Shown: in pieces, positions 9,319 through 18,574 of the stretch
Position numbering within the stretch: position 1 is the stretch's first letter
Layout: each line of letters opens with the position of its first letter
NCBI GenBank assembly: GCA_013002535.1
Contig: JABDJK010000017.1
Span: 57,715 to 121,714, forward strand
Source of the DNA: Hyphococcus sp.
GTDB taxonomy: Bacteria; Pseudomonadota; Alphaproteobacteria; Caulobacterales; Parvularculaceae
DNA length: 64,000 nt
Reading direction: 5' to 3'
Program-made: the position numbers and the translations under genes
The notes under the pieces: generated by a model
Told to the model about the DNA's origin: nothing
Database searches by the model: none
What the model saw: only the letters and a program-made list of their open reading frames with translations

Positions 9319-11868
9319 ATGCGCGCATTTAACGTTTTTGCTTCGGCTGCGGCGGTTATTTTAATCGTTTTGCTGACGGTTGCACGCCCGGCCTTCGCCG
9401 CGGGCGCGCTCAGTGTCGGCGTTCAACTGGAGCCACCCAATCTCGATCCGACAAGCGGCGCCGCCGCCGCTATCGACGAAATCGTATATGCCAATGTCTT
9501 TGAAGGTCTTACGCGTATTCGCGAAGACGGAACCGCGGCGCCAGCCCTCGCCGAACGCTGGATAGTTTCCGATGATGGCCTTCGTTATGATTTCTTTCTG
9601 CGCGAAGGTGTCACGTTTCATGATGGAACGCCGTTCGATGCGGCGGATGTTATTTTCTCCCTCAATCGGGCCCGCGATGAAAATTCCACTAATGCACAGC
9701 GCGTGATCTTTGAGAAAATTTCTGCCATCATCGCAATTGGCCCACATCATATTGCAATCGAGCTTTCGCAGCCGATCGGCGCTATGCCGATTTATCTCGG
9801 TTGGGGCGACGCCGTAATCGTTGCCGAAGAAAGCGCTGCGACAAACGCCAGCAACCCGATCGGAACAGGTCCATTCAAATTCACGCGCTGGCGCAAGGGC
9901 GCATCCATAGCCCTTGACCGTTTTAGCGGCTATTGGGGCGAGCAACCACCGCTTGAACAGATCAACTTCATATTCATACCGGACCCGACCGCAGCATTTG
10001 CGGCGCTTATGGCTGGCGATGTTGATGGATTCCCAAATTATCCCGCAGCGGAGAACCTATCTTTAATTGAACGTGACGAACGATTTCAAATCATCGATGG
10101 CGCGGGCGAAGGTGAGATGATTGTCGCAATCAACAACGGCAAGCCGCCCTTCGATGATATTCGCGTACGCCGCGCGCTAAATCATGCAATTGACAAACGC
10201 TCCATTATCGAAGCCGGTTTATTCGGATTTGGCGAGCCTATCGGAAGTCATTTCCCGCCACATAACCCGGCCTATGTAGATCTTGCGGATCATTACAATT
10301 ATGATCCGGCACGGGCTAAACAACTCCTCACCGAAGCCGGCCACGCAGATGGGTTAGACCTGACGCTAACCCTGCCGCCGCCCGCATACGCCAGGCGCGG
10401 CGGCGAGGTCGTTGCGGCAATGCTGGAAACGGTCGGAATAAACGTCACTATTCGCAACCTCGAATGGGCGCAATGGCTCGATCAGGTTTTTACAAACAAA
10501 AACTACGACCTCACGATCGTCTCTCACACAGAGCCGCTGGACATCGATATCTACGCCCGTGACGGATATTATTTTCAATATGACAGCGAAGTCTTTCGTG
10601 CGTTGATAGAAACGCTATCTGCGGAAAGTGATGAAACCCGGCGAACCGAATTCTTAAAGGCCGCGCAGCGCCGGCTCGCTGATGATGCTGTCAATGTGTT
10701 TATCGCATCTAGCCCAAAAGTCGGTGTATGGGCATCAGGAGTCTCCGGCGTCTGGGCGAATGCTCCTCTACAGGCGAACGATTTGACAGCGGCAGCAGGC
10801 GCCGGCCGAAAAGTTCGTAATGCAGAAACTGGCGCCGACAATATCGCTCCATTGGGAATAGTGGGGCTGTTTTTAATTTTTTTCACAGGCGCGGTCGCCT
10901 GGTTCGGACGCACAAATCCCGCATATCTTGCTGCGCGCATTGGCAGCGCATTTCTGACTTTGTTTGCCGCTGCGATTGTGATCTTCGTCATCACAGAATT
11001 GACGCCGGGCGATCCAGCAGCATTCATGATGGGGTTGAACGCGGACGCCAAATCGCTTGCAGCGCTGCGTGCGGAACTCGGTCTCGACAAACCGGCGCTT
11101 GAAAGATTTTGGAGTTGGCTTGGCGGGATATTACACGGGAATTTTGGCGTCAGCTACACTTACCGCGTGCCAGCGGCGGAATTAATCGCCGAGCGGATTT
11201 GGATCTCTGTGCCGCTCGCCACATTCGCATTTTTCCTATCAACAGCAATCGGCATTCCCGCCGGTCTGCTCGCTGCATCCCGGCGCAATCGCAAAAGCGG
11301 CAAAGCAATCATGACCGCCGCGCAAGCTGGCGTCGCCGCCCCAAATTTCTGGCTGGCGATTTTGCTGGTCCTTTTCTTTGCCGTCGGCCTCCGATGGTTT
11401 TCTGCAGGCGGGTTCCCTGGCTGGCAGGCCGGCGCCCTGCCCGCGCTCAAGGCGCTGCTGCTTCCCGCTATTGCTCTTGCCATTCCGCAAGCGGCAATCC
11501 TTACACAGATCATGCGTTCATCAACGATAAATACCTTGAACGATGACTACATCCGGACTGCGCGCGCAAAAGGCCTGGCGGAAAGCGACGTTCTCAAAAA
11601 CCATGCGCTTCGAAATGCACTAATTCCGGTGCTAACGATTCTTGGACTGCAGTTCGCTTTTCTGGTTGCGGGCGCCATCATCATTGAGAACGTATTTTAC
11701 CTGCCGGGCCTTGGGCGCCTTGCTTTTCAGGCGATTGCACAGCGCGATCTCATAGTTGTGCAGGGTATTGTCATGGTGCTGGTATTTGTAGTTGTTTTTG
11801 CATCCCTGATTGTTGACCTCGCTTATGCCATCGTCGATCCGCGATTGCGCCGGAGCGGATCATCATGA
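9319..11868 (+). CDS. ABC importer: solute-binding protein fused to DppB-type permease
   Basis: One uninterrupted 849-residue frame joins two proteins that are normally separate. Residues 1-27 are a signal sequence (MRAFNVF, hydrophobic core, cleavage near AFAAG). Residues about 28-490 are a family-5 peptide-type solute-binding protein (GVQLEPPNLDPT, WIVSDDGLRYDFFLREGVTFHDGTPF, RVRRALNHAIDKRSI). A transmembrane helix at about 508-530 (LGIVGLFLIFFTGAVAWFG) returns the chain to the cytoplasm. From about 535 it is a DppB-type permease: the ITELTPGDP block, then the ATPase-docking EAA loop DDYIRTARAKGLAESDVL near 741, then several helices. ATG at 9319 gives a normal signal peptide; the frame extends 52 codons further upstream, overlapping the divergent gene. 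The next gene overlaps by four bases. Confidence 0.93.
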   Translation: MRAFNVFASAAAVILIVLLTVARPAFAAGALSVGVQLEPPNLDPTSGAAAAIDEIVYANVFEGLTRIREDGTAAPALAERWIVSDDGLRYDFFLREGVTFHDGTPFDAADVIFSLNRARDENSTNAQRVIFEKISAIIAIGPHHIAIELSQPIGAMPIYLGWGDAVIVAEESAATNASNPIGTGPFKFTRWRKGASIALDRFSGYWGEQPPLEQINFIFIPDPTAAFAALMAGDVDGFPNYPAAENLSLIERDERFQIIDGAGEGEMIVAINNGKPPFDDIRVRRALNHAIDKRSIIEAGLFGFGEPIGSHFPPHNPAYVDLADHYNYDPARAKQLLTEAGHADGLDLTLTLPPPAYARRGGEVVAAMLETVGINVTIRNLEWAQWLDQVFTNKNYDLTIVSHTEPLDIDIYARDGYYFQYDSEVFRALIETLSAESDETRRTEFLKAAQRRLADDAVNVFIASSPKVGVWASGVSGVWANAPLQANDLTAAAGAGRKVRNAETGADNIAPLGIVGLFLIFFTGAVAWFGRTNPAYLAARIGSAFLTLFAAAIVIFVITELTPGDPAAFMMGLNADAKSLAALRAELGLDKPALERFWSWLGGILHGNFGVSYTYRVPAAELIAERIWISVPLATFAFFLSTAIGIPAGLLAASRRNRKSGKAIMTAAQAGVAAPNFWLAILLVLFFAVGLRWFSAGGFPGWQAGALPALKALLLPAIALAIPQAAILTQIMRSSTINTLNDDYIRTARAKGLAESDVLKNHALRNALIPVLTILGLQFAFLVAGAIIIENVFYLPGLGRLAFQAIAQRDLIVVQGIVMVLVFVVVFASLIVDLAYAIVDPRLRRSGSS

Positions 11869-12713
11869 CGAATGTTTCAATAACACCAGCCAAATCGACG
11901 ACTAAAAATGTGGGGTTCCGATTCGGCGTCGGCGTCAGCGCGATCTTTATCGCCGCCGCGCTCATTTCCAATTTCTGGACGCCCTACACGGTCGACGGCT
12001 TTAAAATCGCAGAGAGGTTTGCATCGCCTTCATTTGCGCACTGGTTTGGCGCCAATCACCTTGGCCGCGATGTCCTCTCCATGATTATGATTGGCGCGCG
12101 AATTTCTATTGGCGTCGCGGCTACCGCAATATTTATCGGCATGACTATTGGCGTACCGCTCGGCCTCTTCGCCGCCGCTTATGGCGGCATCGTCGATGGA
12201 TTTATTATGCGAGCCGGCGATCTCGTGTTTGCATTTCCGGCAATACTCCTCGCGATATTGATTGCCGCGGTATACGGGCCAAGCGCCATGAATGCCGTTA
12301 TCGCCATCGGCGTATTCAATATTCCGGTGTTCGCCCGAGTAACTCGCGGCGCGGCGCTGTCGTTGTGGAAGCGAGACTATATTCTCGCGGCGCGCATGGC
12401 GGACCGGAACCGTGTGCAAATCTCCATTGAACACATACTGCCCAATATCTCGCACCTGCTGATTGTTCAAGGCACCGTCCAATTCTCCCTCGCGATACTG
12501 GCCGAGGCGGGGCTCTCCTATGTCGGACTTGGCGTCCAATCGCCAACGCCCAGTTGGGGCCGCATGTTAGCAGAGAGTCAGACGATGATATCGTTCGCGC
12601 CTTGGCTCGTCATTTTTCCAGGGCTGGCAATTTTTCTCTTCGTCATAGCGCTCAATCTTGTAGGCGACGGATTAAACAAGCGTCTCGATCCGCGCGAAAA
12701 GTGGTTGGTTTAG
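11865..12713 (+). CDS. ABC importer permease, DppC type
   Basis: A 282-residue inner-membrane permease, the partner of the permease domain of the upstream fusion. After a variable N-terminus and a first helix it has HWFGANHLGRDVLSMI, typical of OppC/DppC proteins, and the cytoplasmic EAA loop RDYILAARMADRNRVQI near residue 170, followed by EAGLSYVGLGVQSPTPSWG near the C-terminus. ATGA overlap with the fusion gene; the stop TAG shares a base with the GTG start of the ATPase gene. Substrate probably a short peptide or related compound; not predictable further. Confidence 0.94.
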   Translation: MTNVSITPAKSTTKNVGFRFGVGVSAIFIAAALISNFWTPYTVDGFKIAERFASPSFAHWFGANHLGRDVLSMIMIGARISIGVAATAIFIGMTIGVPLGLFAAAYGGIVDGFIMRAGDLVFAFPAILLAILIAAVYGPSAMNAVIAIGVFNIPVFARVTRGAALSLWKRDYILAARMADRNRVQISIEHILPNISHLLIVQGTVQFSLAILAEAGLSYVGLGVQSPTPSWGRMLAESQTMISFAPWLVIFPGLAIFLFVIALNLVGDGLNKRLDPREKWLV

Positions 12714-14314
12714 TGGCCGCGCTATCATTCAAGGCATTTTCCCTTCGAATTGGCGAAGACGAAATTCTCCGGGATATCAACCTTAGCGTTGAGCCAGGCG
12801 AAATTGTCGGTCTTGTCGGCCGTTCTGGATCCGGCAAATCCGTAACGGCGCTTAGCGCCATGGGCCTAGCGCCAAACCGTGCGCGGTCGAACGGTGATAT
12901 TCTTCTAAACGGCGAGGCAACGCCCGCGACTGGCACGCGGGACTGGCGCCAAATTCGTGGTCGCGATATCGCCATGATCTTTCAGGAACCGATGACCGCG
13001 CTCAATCCATTACAAACCATCGGCGCACAAATTCGCGAAGCGATTTTAATTCACAATGATATTCCGGCAGATGCGGCGAACGCGCGGGCAAATAATTTGT
13101 TAACGCGCGTCGGTCTCGACTCTGAGTCAATTTCGCCACAGCGGTACCCTCACGAGTTGTCCGGTGGGCAACGTCAGCGTGTCGTTATTGCGATCGCCAT
13201 CGCGAACGAGCCGTCCGTTTTGATCGCTGATGAACCAACGACCGCGCTCGATGTCACGACGCAGGCGGAAATATTATCGCTATTGCGCTCGCTCGTTGAC
13301 GAAAAGAACATTGCTCTTCTGTTCATCACCCACGATCTGGCGGTGATCTCACAAATCGCAGATCAGGTGGCGGTCATTTTTGAAGGGCGCATCGTCGAAA
13401 CAGCGCCAACCAGCGAGTTTTTCGCATCGGGCCTCAGCCACAATGCCAATAGATTAATTGCAGAACGACTCGAGGCGCCAGCACAGGAATATACGAGCCA
13501 GGAACTAGCGCTCAACGTTGTCAATATGGTTTGCACGCACGCAAACAATCGGCATTTTCTCGATAGCAGATCTCCAACCCGCGCAGTCGACGGCGTTTCA
13601 CTATCAATCGCGGAGGGCGAGAGCGTCGGTCTGGTTGGTGAATCTGGTTGCGGCAAGTCCACACTGGCGCGGGCAATCGTTGGGCTCCAGCCGATGGCCG
13701 AAGGCGCCGTCACTATCGACGGATTGGTTTTGAATGATGCGAAGCCCGCTGCCATTCGTCAAATTCGTCAACGAGTTCAAATGGTATTTCAGGATCCCTA
13801 TTCCAGTTTCGACCCGCGCTGGCGCGTGAGCGATATTTTATCTGAACCAATGTATTTGTTCGGTGCGCGACCCGCTAAAGATGAACGCATAAAACTCATT
13901 GAAACGGCGCTCACCGATGTCGGCCTTGCGTCCTCTGATGCTGAAAAATACCCGCATGAATTTTCCGGCGGCCAACGCCAACGCATCGCCATCGCTCGCG
14001 CATTAATTACCGATCCGTCGCTTATCATACTCGACGAGGCGACATCAGCCCTCGATATTACATCTCGCAATCACGTTTTAAAATTGCTAATGCGGCTGCA
14101 GCAGAAGCGTGGCGTCAGTTATTTATTTATCACGCACGATTTAACCGTTATCAAAGACGTCACGAGGCGAACTTTGGTCATGAAGGCCGGCAAGATTGTA
14201 GAGCGCGGAAAGACAAGTGACATCTTTGCAAAACCATCGCATGATTACACAAAATCGCTCATCGCAGCCGCGCCGACCATCAAACGGCCAGCAAATGTGA
14301 TTGATGCGCCTTAA
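12713..14314 (+). CDS. ABC importer ATPase, fused DppD-DppF
   Basis: Two nucleotide-binding domains in one 533-residue chain. The first has Walker A GRSGSGKS (about residues 36-43), signature LSGGQRQRV (about 148) and Walker B VLIADEPTTALD. The second has Walker A GESGCGKS (about 308), signature FSGGQRQRI (about 417) and Walker B LIILDEATSALD. Both sites look catalytically complete. The start is GTG at 12713, forming TAGTG with the permease stop; the upstream open frame lies inside the permease gene and does not look like ABC sequence. Similar fused ATPases exist in the YejF and GsiA importers. Together the three genes make a whole importer. Confidence 0.95.
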   Translation: MAALSFKAFSLRIGEDEILRDINLSVEPGEIVGLVGRSGSGKSVTALSAMGLAPNRARSNGDILLNGEATPATGTRDWRQIRGRDIAMIFQEPMTALNPLQTIGAQIREAILIHNDIPADAANARANNLLTRVGLDSESISPQRYPHELSGGQRQRVVIAIAIANEPSVLIADEPTTALDVTTQAEILSLLRSLVDEKNIALLFITHDLAVISQIADQVAVIFEGRIVETAPTSEFFASGLSHNANRLIAERLEAPAQEYTSQELALNVVNMVCTHANNRHFLDSRSPTRAVDGVSLSIAEGESVGLVGESGCGKSTLARAIVGLQPMAEGAVTIDGLVLNDAKPAAIRQIRQRVQMVFQDPYSSFDPRWRVSDILSEPMYLFGARPAKDERIKLIETALTDVGLASSDAEKYPHEFSGGQRQRIAIARALITDPSLIILDEATSALDITSRNHVLKLLMRLQQKRGVSYLFITHDLTVIKDVTRRTLVMKAGKIVERGKTSDIFAKPSHDYTKSLIAAAPTIKRPANVIDAP

Positions 14315-14325
14315 GGGAAAACATC

Positions 14326-15312
14326 ATGCCGCAGCCCGGCCCGCATAATCTAATCACCGATGTCGCCGGAATCACGGTCGGTAACGCGACGGATGAAAAA
14401 GTACAAACCGGCGTTACCGTTTTGCGTTGCACGAACGCTTTTATAACAAGCGCCGATGTGCGCGGCGGCGCGCCGGGCGTTCGCGAAACAGAAACGTTGG
14501 CTCCGGAAAACCTGGTCGGCCGCGCAGACGCTATTGTACTGACCGGCGGCTCGGTATTCGGGCTCGCTGCGGCTGACGGCGTCACAAATGCACTGTCGTC
14601 CAACGATGTCGGATTGCGGCTTGGCGATAAAGGCCCCGCTATACCTATTGTTCCCGCTGCGGTGTTGCATGACCTCTCAAACGACGGCGACAAAGGCTGG
14701 GGTGATGAACCGCCTTACGCCGACCTTGGCAAGATCGCCGTGAATGTTGCGGCTGAAAAATTCGACCTGGGCAATGTTGGCGCCGGGCGCGGCGCGAAGG
14801 CCGGATCTGTCAAGGGCGGCCTCGGTTCGGCATCAATTATATTGGAAAGCGGCGTAACCGTCGGCGCCCTCGTCGCCGCCAATCCAGTAGGGTCTGTCTT
14901 TTTTCCGGATGGCAAATCTTTTTACGCGGCGCCGTGGGAATTGAATGACGAGTTCGGCGGCCTGAAGCCTACCGATGCCAGCGACGACCCATCGCCGTTT
15001 CCACCTTATTCACGCTTCGGTATTGCACAAGCCGGCGCCAACACGACCATCGCAATTGTTGCGACTGACGCCGCGTTGACGAAAGTCGAAAACAAACGCG
15101 TCGCCATGATGGCTCATGACGGTATTGCGCGCGCGGTCCGCCCGACGCACACACCGTTTGATGGCGATATCGTATTTTCTGTTTCAACTGAAAAAATCAA
15201 GATTGGAGATGACGAACGATTACGCAGCATGTCTGTTGCCATGATCGGCGCAGCGGCCGCCGATTGCCTTACCCGCGCGATTGCTCGCGCCGTTTATGAA
15301 GCGGCGTGTTGA
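14326..15312 (+). CDS. P1 family peptidase (DmpA/NylC-like N-terminal nucleophile hydrolase)
   Basis: A 328-residue cytoplasmic hydrolase of the S58/P1 family, which includes D-aminopeptidase DmpA and 6-aminohexanoate oligomer hydrolase NylC. Family blocks: DVAGITVGNATD, RGGAPGVRETE, LTGGSVFGLAAADG. The self-cleavage site is in GANTTIAIVATDAAL: by analogy with NylC, cleavage between N239 and T240 would free threonine as the nucleophile. The gene follows the ABC ATPase by 11 bases, so it probably trims peptides or amides taken up by that transporter. Its 3' end overlaps the relic on the other strand. Confidence 0.92.
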   Translation: MPQPGPHNLITDVAGITVGNATDEKVQTGVTVLRCTNAFITSADVRGGAPGVRETETLAPENLVGRADAIVLTGGSVFGLAAADGVTNALSSNDVGLRLGDKGPAIPIVPAAVLHDLSNDGDKGWGDEPPYADLGKIAVNVAAEKFDLGNVGAGRGAKAGSVKGGLGSASIILESGVTVGALVAANPVGSVFFPDGKSFYAAPWELNDEFGGLKPTDASDDPSPFPPYSRFGIAQAGANTTIAIVATDAALTKVENKRVAMMAHDGIARAVRPTHTPFDGDIVFSVSTEKIKIGDDERLRSMSVAMIGAAAADCLTRAIARAVYEAAC

Positions 15313-15842
15313 CTGGAAGCATTAGCGAGCTCCGCCTCACAAATTGCTTCGACTTCTGCGGCAAACGGGTTTGGAACGACGGCGCACCGCACCCATTTCA
15401 TGATACTCCTGAACCTCATGCGGCTGCCCCCGCGCCGTCATAAACGCGATAGGAATATGGCTTAATGCTTCGATAGTACGGATCGCCGTCATAGTCGCTG
15501 GCCCGTCCATCTCCGGCATCATAAAATCCAATAAAATAAAATCCGGCGTCACTTTCTACGCCAACTCCACGGCCTGCGTCCCGCGTGAACGAATATGAAC
15601 AACGACTGCTCATTATTTTCGATCCGCTTGATAAGCGCTTTTTCGCTTTCGAGCGCGTGGCCTTCAAACCGCGCATTTAGAATATCGAACTGGCTGTCGC
15701 GCGCATTTTTCGACGCGTCAATGGTGAGGAAAAGCGGCGCCGCAATGGCGACGGCGGCCAACAATCCCGCAGCCCAATTACGCGCCCGCCGACGCGCCAG
15801 CGGATTGGTTTTCCCCTTTGTGTAATTGCGTTGCGCCTTCAT
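15295..15842 (-). pseudogene. Decayed two-component protein: membrane N-terminus plus receiver domain
   Basis: Reading leftward, ATG at 15842 starts a chain with a basic head (KGKTNPLARRRARNW), one transmembrane helix (LLAAVAIAAPLFL) and a helix ending near residue 77, all typical of the start of a membrane sensor. At about 15600 this frame leaves homology, and another frame shows VHIRSRGTQAVELA, an in-frame TAG near 15556, then PDFILLDFMMPEMDGPATM and HIPIAFMTARG: the phospho-acceptor half of a CheY-like receiver. A further one-base shift near 15375 restores VPNPFAAEVEAICEAEL, the receiver's C-terminal helix, ending at 15295 inside the P1 peptidase gene. The simplest reading is a hybrid sensor with its kinase core deleted and then frameshifted. 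Region 15843-16032 has no other gene. Confidence 0.65.
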
Positions 15843-16032
15843 CGGCGCAACTATGCCGACAAAGCGCAAAAAAACAAACCTATGGTTGTGGCATACGCCT
15901 GGCGCGACCTGTGATTGGTTCTCGTTAGGCTTGCGTTAACTAATTGATCGACGCACCGATTGTCTGACCATTCGCGCCGTCAAAACGGCCCATTCTTTGT
16001 ATAGTAAACTATGTAAGCTAACAGCAAAGCCG

Positions 16033-17340
16033 ATGCGCGACACACTTTTACTAACCTTTATTGCGCTGTGTCTAACAGTGACCCTCCGATATCCATTTGT
16101 CGGCATGCTCACCTGGGCATGGTTTACGCTGATGACGCCCCATCAGCTTGCCTATGGCGTTTACGGAATTCCGCTGAATACGCTAATCGCCGGCGTTACG
16201 ATCGTGGCTTTCATCATCGCAGGCGAAGCTCGCAAAATCCGCGTCGACACATTAACTATTATGATGGTTTTATTTGGCGGATGGATTTTGCTGGCGCAAA
16301 ATTTCTCCCTCAATCCGGAGAATTCTGCGCCCTATACTGACCGTCTGGTAAAAACGATGATCTTTGTCGTGCTCTGCGCGCAGATGGTAAATACGCAATT
16401 GCGGTTTAATGCGATGGTATGGATGCTTGTCGGCGCGATCGGATTTTTCGCTGCTAAAGGCGGGTTGTTCACGCTCGCGACACTTGGGCAATTCCGGGTG
16501 CAAGGCCTTCCGGAAACGGTTCTTGAGGACAATAACCATTTGGGAATTGCCATGGCGACGATCCTGCCGATGATTTTATATCTGCGTACACAAGCCGCCA
16601 ATGGTTGGGTCCGACGCGGATTGTTGGCGCTGTTCGCGCTCACTATTGTAGCCATTGTCGGCACGTTCTCACGCGGCGCATTTCTGGCGATGATCGCCTT
16701 TGCCGGCGTTTACTGGCTGCGCTCAAAGTACAAAATCACGATTGCTGCTGGGTTGGCTATGTTGATGGTCCCCACCATTATCTTCATGCCGTCGAAGTGG
16801 ACCGAGCGGATGACATCAATCGGTAGCGCGACCGAGGACGCCTCATTCATGGGCCGTGTTGACGCCTGGAAAATCAACTACAAATTGGCCAAAGACAATC
16901 CGCTCACCGGCGCTGGTCTACGAAACTCGTATCATCCCGAAATTGCAGCGACGGTGGATCCGGCGCTTGCAGAACGGGCGCGCGCAGCTCACAGTATCTA
17001 TTTTGAAATTCTCGGCGGCGCTGGTTTTGTCGGCCTTGCAATTTTTCTTATGCTCTATGGCGGCGCGTTCCTATTGGCGTGGCGTATTTATCTTGCTGGC
17101 CGGAAACGAGCCCCCAATGACTGGCAAGCGTCGTTCGGTTTTTATGCACAGATTTCGCTTGTCATCTTTGCTGTTGGCGGAGCGTCGACATCCATGGAAA
17201 TGTGGGACGGTTACTTGTTGATTATCGCTCTTATCGCCGCGCTCTCACGAATGGCTGACGTAAGTCTCCGCGGGGACAAAAACCCGCTTGAAATTTACGG
17301 TCTCCACACCCGCAAAATCCAGCGCAAACACCCGGTTTAG
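16033..17340 (+). CDS. O-glycosylation ligase, exosortase-A-associated type
   Basis: A 435-residue polytopic membrane protein of the O-antigen ligase (Wzy/WaaL) superfamily. Its beginning, MRDTLLLTFIALCLTVTLR followed by PFVGMLTWAWFTLMTPHQL, fits the exosortase-A-linked O-glycosylation ligase family, whose members start MRD and have a WAWxxxMxPH block. The periplasmic ligase loop lies around NPLTGAGLRNSYHP with RARAAHSIYFEILGGAGF. ATG at 16033 was chosen over TTG at 15997 because family members start at MRD. It likely attaches glycans at the periplasmic face. No exosortase gene is in the window, but a PEP-CTERM protein is at 39812. Tail-to-tail with the CDF gene, three bases apart. Confidence 0.85.
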   Translation: MRDTLLLTFIALCLTVTLRYPFVGMLTWAWFTLMTPHQLAYGVYGIPLNTLIAGVTIVAFIIAGEARKIRVDTLTIMMVLFGGWILLAQNFSLNPENSAPYTDRLVKTMIFVVLCAQMVNTQLRFNAMVWMLVGAIGFFAAKGGLFTLATLGQFRVQGLPETVLEDNNHLGIAMATILPMILYLRTQAANGWVRRGLLALFALTIVAIVGTFSRGAFLAMIAFAGVYWLRSKYKITIAAGLAMLMVPTIIFMPSKWTERMTSIGSATEDASFMGRVDAWKINYKLAKDNPLTGAGLRNSYHPEIAATVDPALAERARAAHSIYFEILGGAGFVGLAIFLMLYGGAFLLAWRIYLAGRKRAPNDWQASFGFYAQISLVIFAVGGASTSMEMWDGYLLIIALIAALSRMADVSLRGDKNPLEIYGLHTRKIQRKHPV

Positions 17341-17343
17341 GAT

Positions 17344-18324
17344 TTAGTGTTTTTGAACAGCGAGATTTCCGGAATATTTCTCGTCATTCGCGTCGGCGCG
17401 AACGGTCGTTACGCCAAAGCCTTCTGAGGAAATGAATTCACGGTCCGGGCATTCATCGCCAATTTCCACTTGAATTGTCGACTGACGAATATTGTACTTT
17501 TTCGCCAAATGCCTTTTTGCGGTTGCAAGGGCGTCTGCAATATCGTCCCCGTGGGCGACATTCAGGTGCATGGTCAGGCGTGGGTGTTCCGGCGTGATTT
17601 GCGAGATCTGCACACGGTGCACACCTGTGATAGACGGGCTAAGGTCCGGGATTTCTTCCGATAGTTTTGCGACATCAATTGTTGTTGGCGCCCCCTCCAG
17701 CAACACAAATCCTGCCTCACGGATTAAACGCAAAGCCGACAGGCCAATAAGGAATGCAACGACTAACGACAACAACGGATCAATCTGCGTCCATCCCGTC
17801 AATGCAATTACGATAGCCGCGATAATGGCGGCTGCAGACCCGAGCAAATCTCCAACAACATGCAACAATGCGCCGCGCATATTCAGATCGCGCTGACCGC
17901 GCTGATGCAAAATCAAAAACGCAACAGCGTTCGCTAGCAAACCGGCAATCGCGACACCGAGCATTAGCGGCGCATTGATTTCTATCGGATTGGCGAAACG
18001 GCGGACGGCCTCCCAAACTATCCAGATGAGCAACACCGTCATCAAAATACCATTGACAAATGCTGCGAGCACTTGCGCGCGACGGTATCCAAAATGCAGT
18101 TTTTTGTCTGCTGGTCGCGCTGCCAAAATTTGAGCGCTCGCGGCTAATGCCAGTGCAAACGCATCGGTAAACATATGGCTGGCGTCAGCCAGTAGCGCGA
18201 GCGATCCAGAGATCACGCCGCCAATGATTTCGACAATCATAAACACGACAATCACGCCAAGCGCCCATAGGAGCCTTTGCGTGTTATTTGTATGGCCGTG
18301 GTGGTCGTGACCGCAGTCGGACAT
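17344..18324 (-). CDS. Cation diffusion facilitator (zinc/divalent metal exporter)
   Basis: A 326-residue CDF protein that exports Zn2+ or similar ions against protons. The N-terminus is His-rich (MSDCGHDHHGHTN). Transmembrane metal site A is indicated by SLALLADASHMFTDAFAL (H-x3-D pattern), with a second D in the LHVVGDLLGSAAAII helix. A cytoplasmic C-terminal domain follows (GVHRVQISQITPEHPRLTMHL). ATG at 18324 follows AAGAAGAG and starts the usual His stretch; 31 upstream codons are ignored. Divergent from the ZIP gene across 250 bases, so import and export of metal may share control. Confidence 0.94.
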   Translation of the reverse strand: MSDCGHDHHGHTNNTQRLLWALGVIVVFMIVEIIGGVISGSLALLADASHMFTDAFALALAASAQILAARPADKKLHFGYRRAQVLAAFVNGILMTVLLIWIVWEAVRRFANPIEINAPLMLGVAIAGLLANAVAFLILHQRGQRDLNMRGALLHVVGDLLGSAAAIIAAIVIALTGWTQIDPLLSLVVAFLIGLSALRLIREAGFVLLEGAPTTIDVAKLSEEIPDLSPSITGVHRVQISQITPEHPRLTMHLNVAHGDDIADALATAKRHLAKKYNIRQSTIQVEIGDECPDREFISSEGFGVTTVRADANDEKYSGNLAVQKH

Positions 18325-18574
18325 GCGCTCTTCTTGGTTTAAGTTTCGACGAACGCTGGAACTAACGGTCAAACATAGTCTGCAATGGCGTTGTTGTGCA
18401 ATAAAACTGACTGCCAAGTCACAGAAAATTCAACGATTTCCAAGCATAGACACAGCTCCGTTTTGCAGTCGAAAAATAGTGACGTGATAACATTTTAACG
18501 TCTATGATGTGCAAATTGGCAAATGACGGCATGGGGGCCGTCGCGCGCGTTGCGTAAGAGGCGGGGAATATCGA
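18325..18574. promoter_or_regulatory. Divergent control region between CDF exporter and ZIP transporter
   Basis: The 250 bases hold the promoters for both metal transport genes. An imperfect, AT-rich inverted repeat, acgtgataacattttaacgt, lies at about 18482-18501 and could be a metalloregulator site of the Zur/Fur type, but its two arms match at only part of their positions. No clear sigma-70 pair was identified with confidence. Confidence 0.3.
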
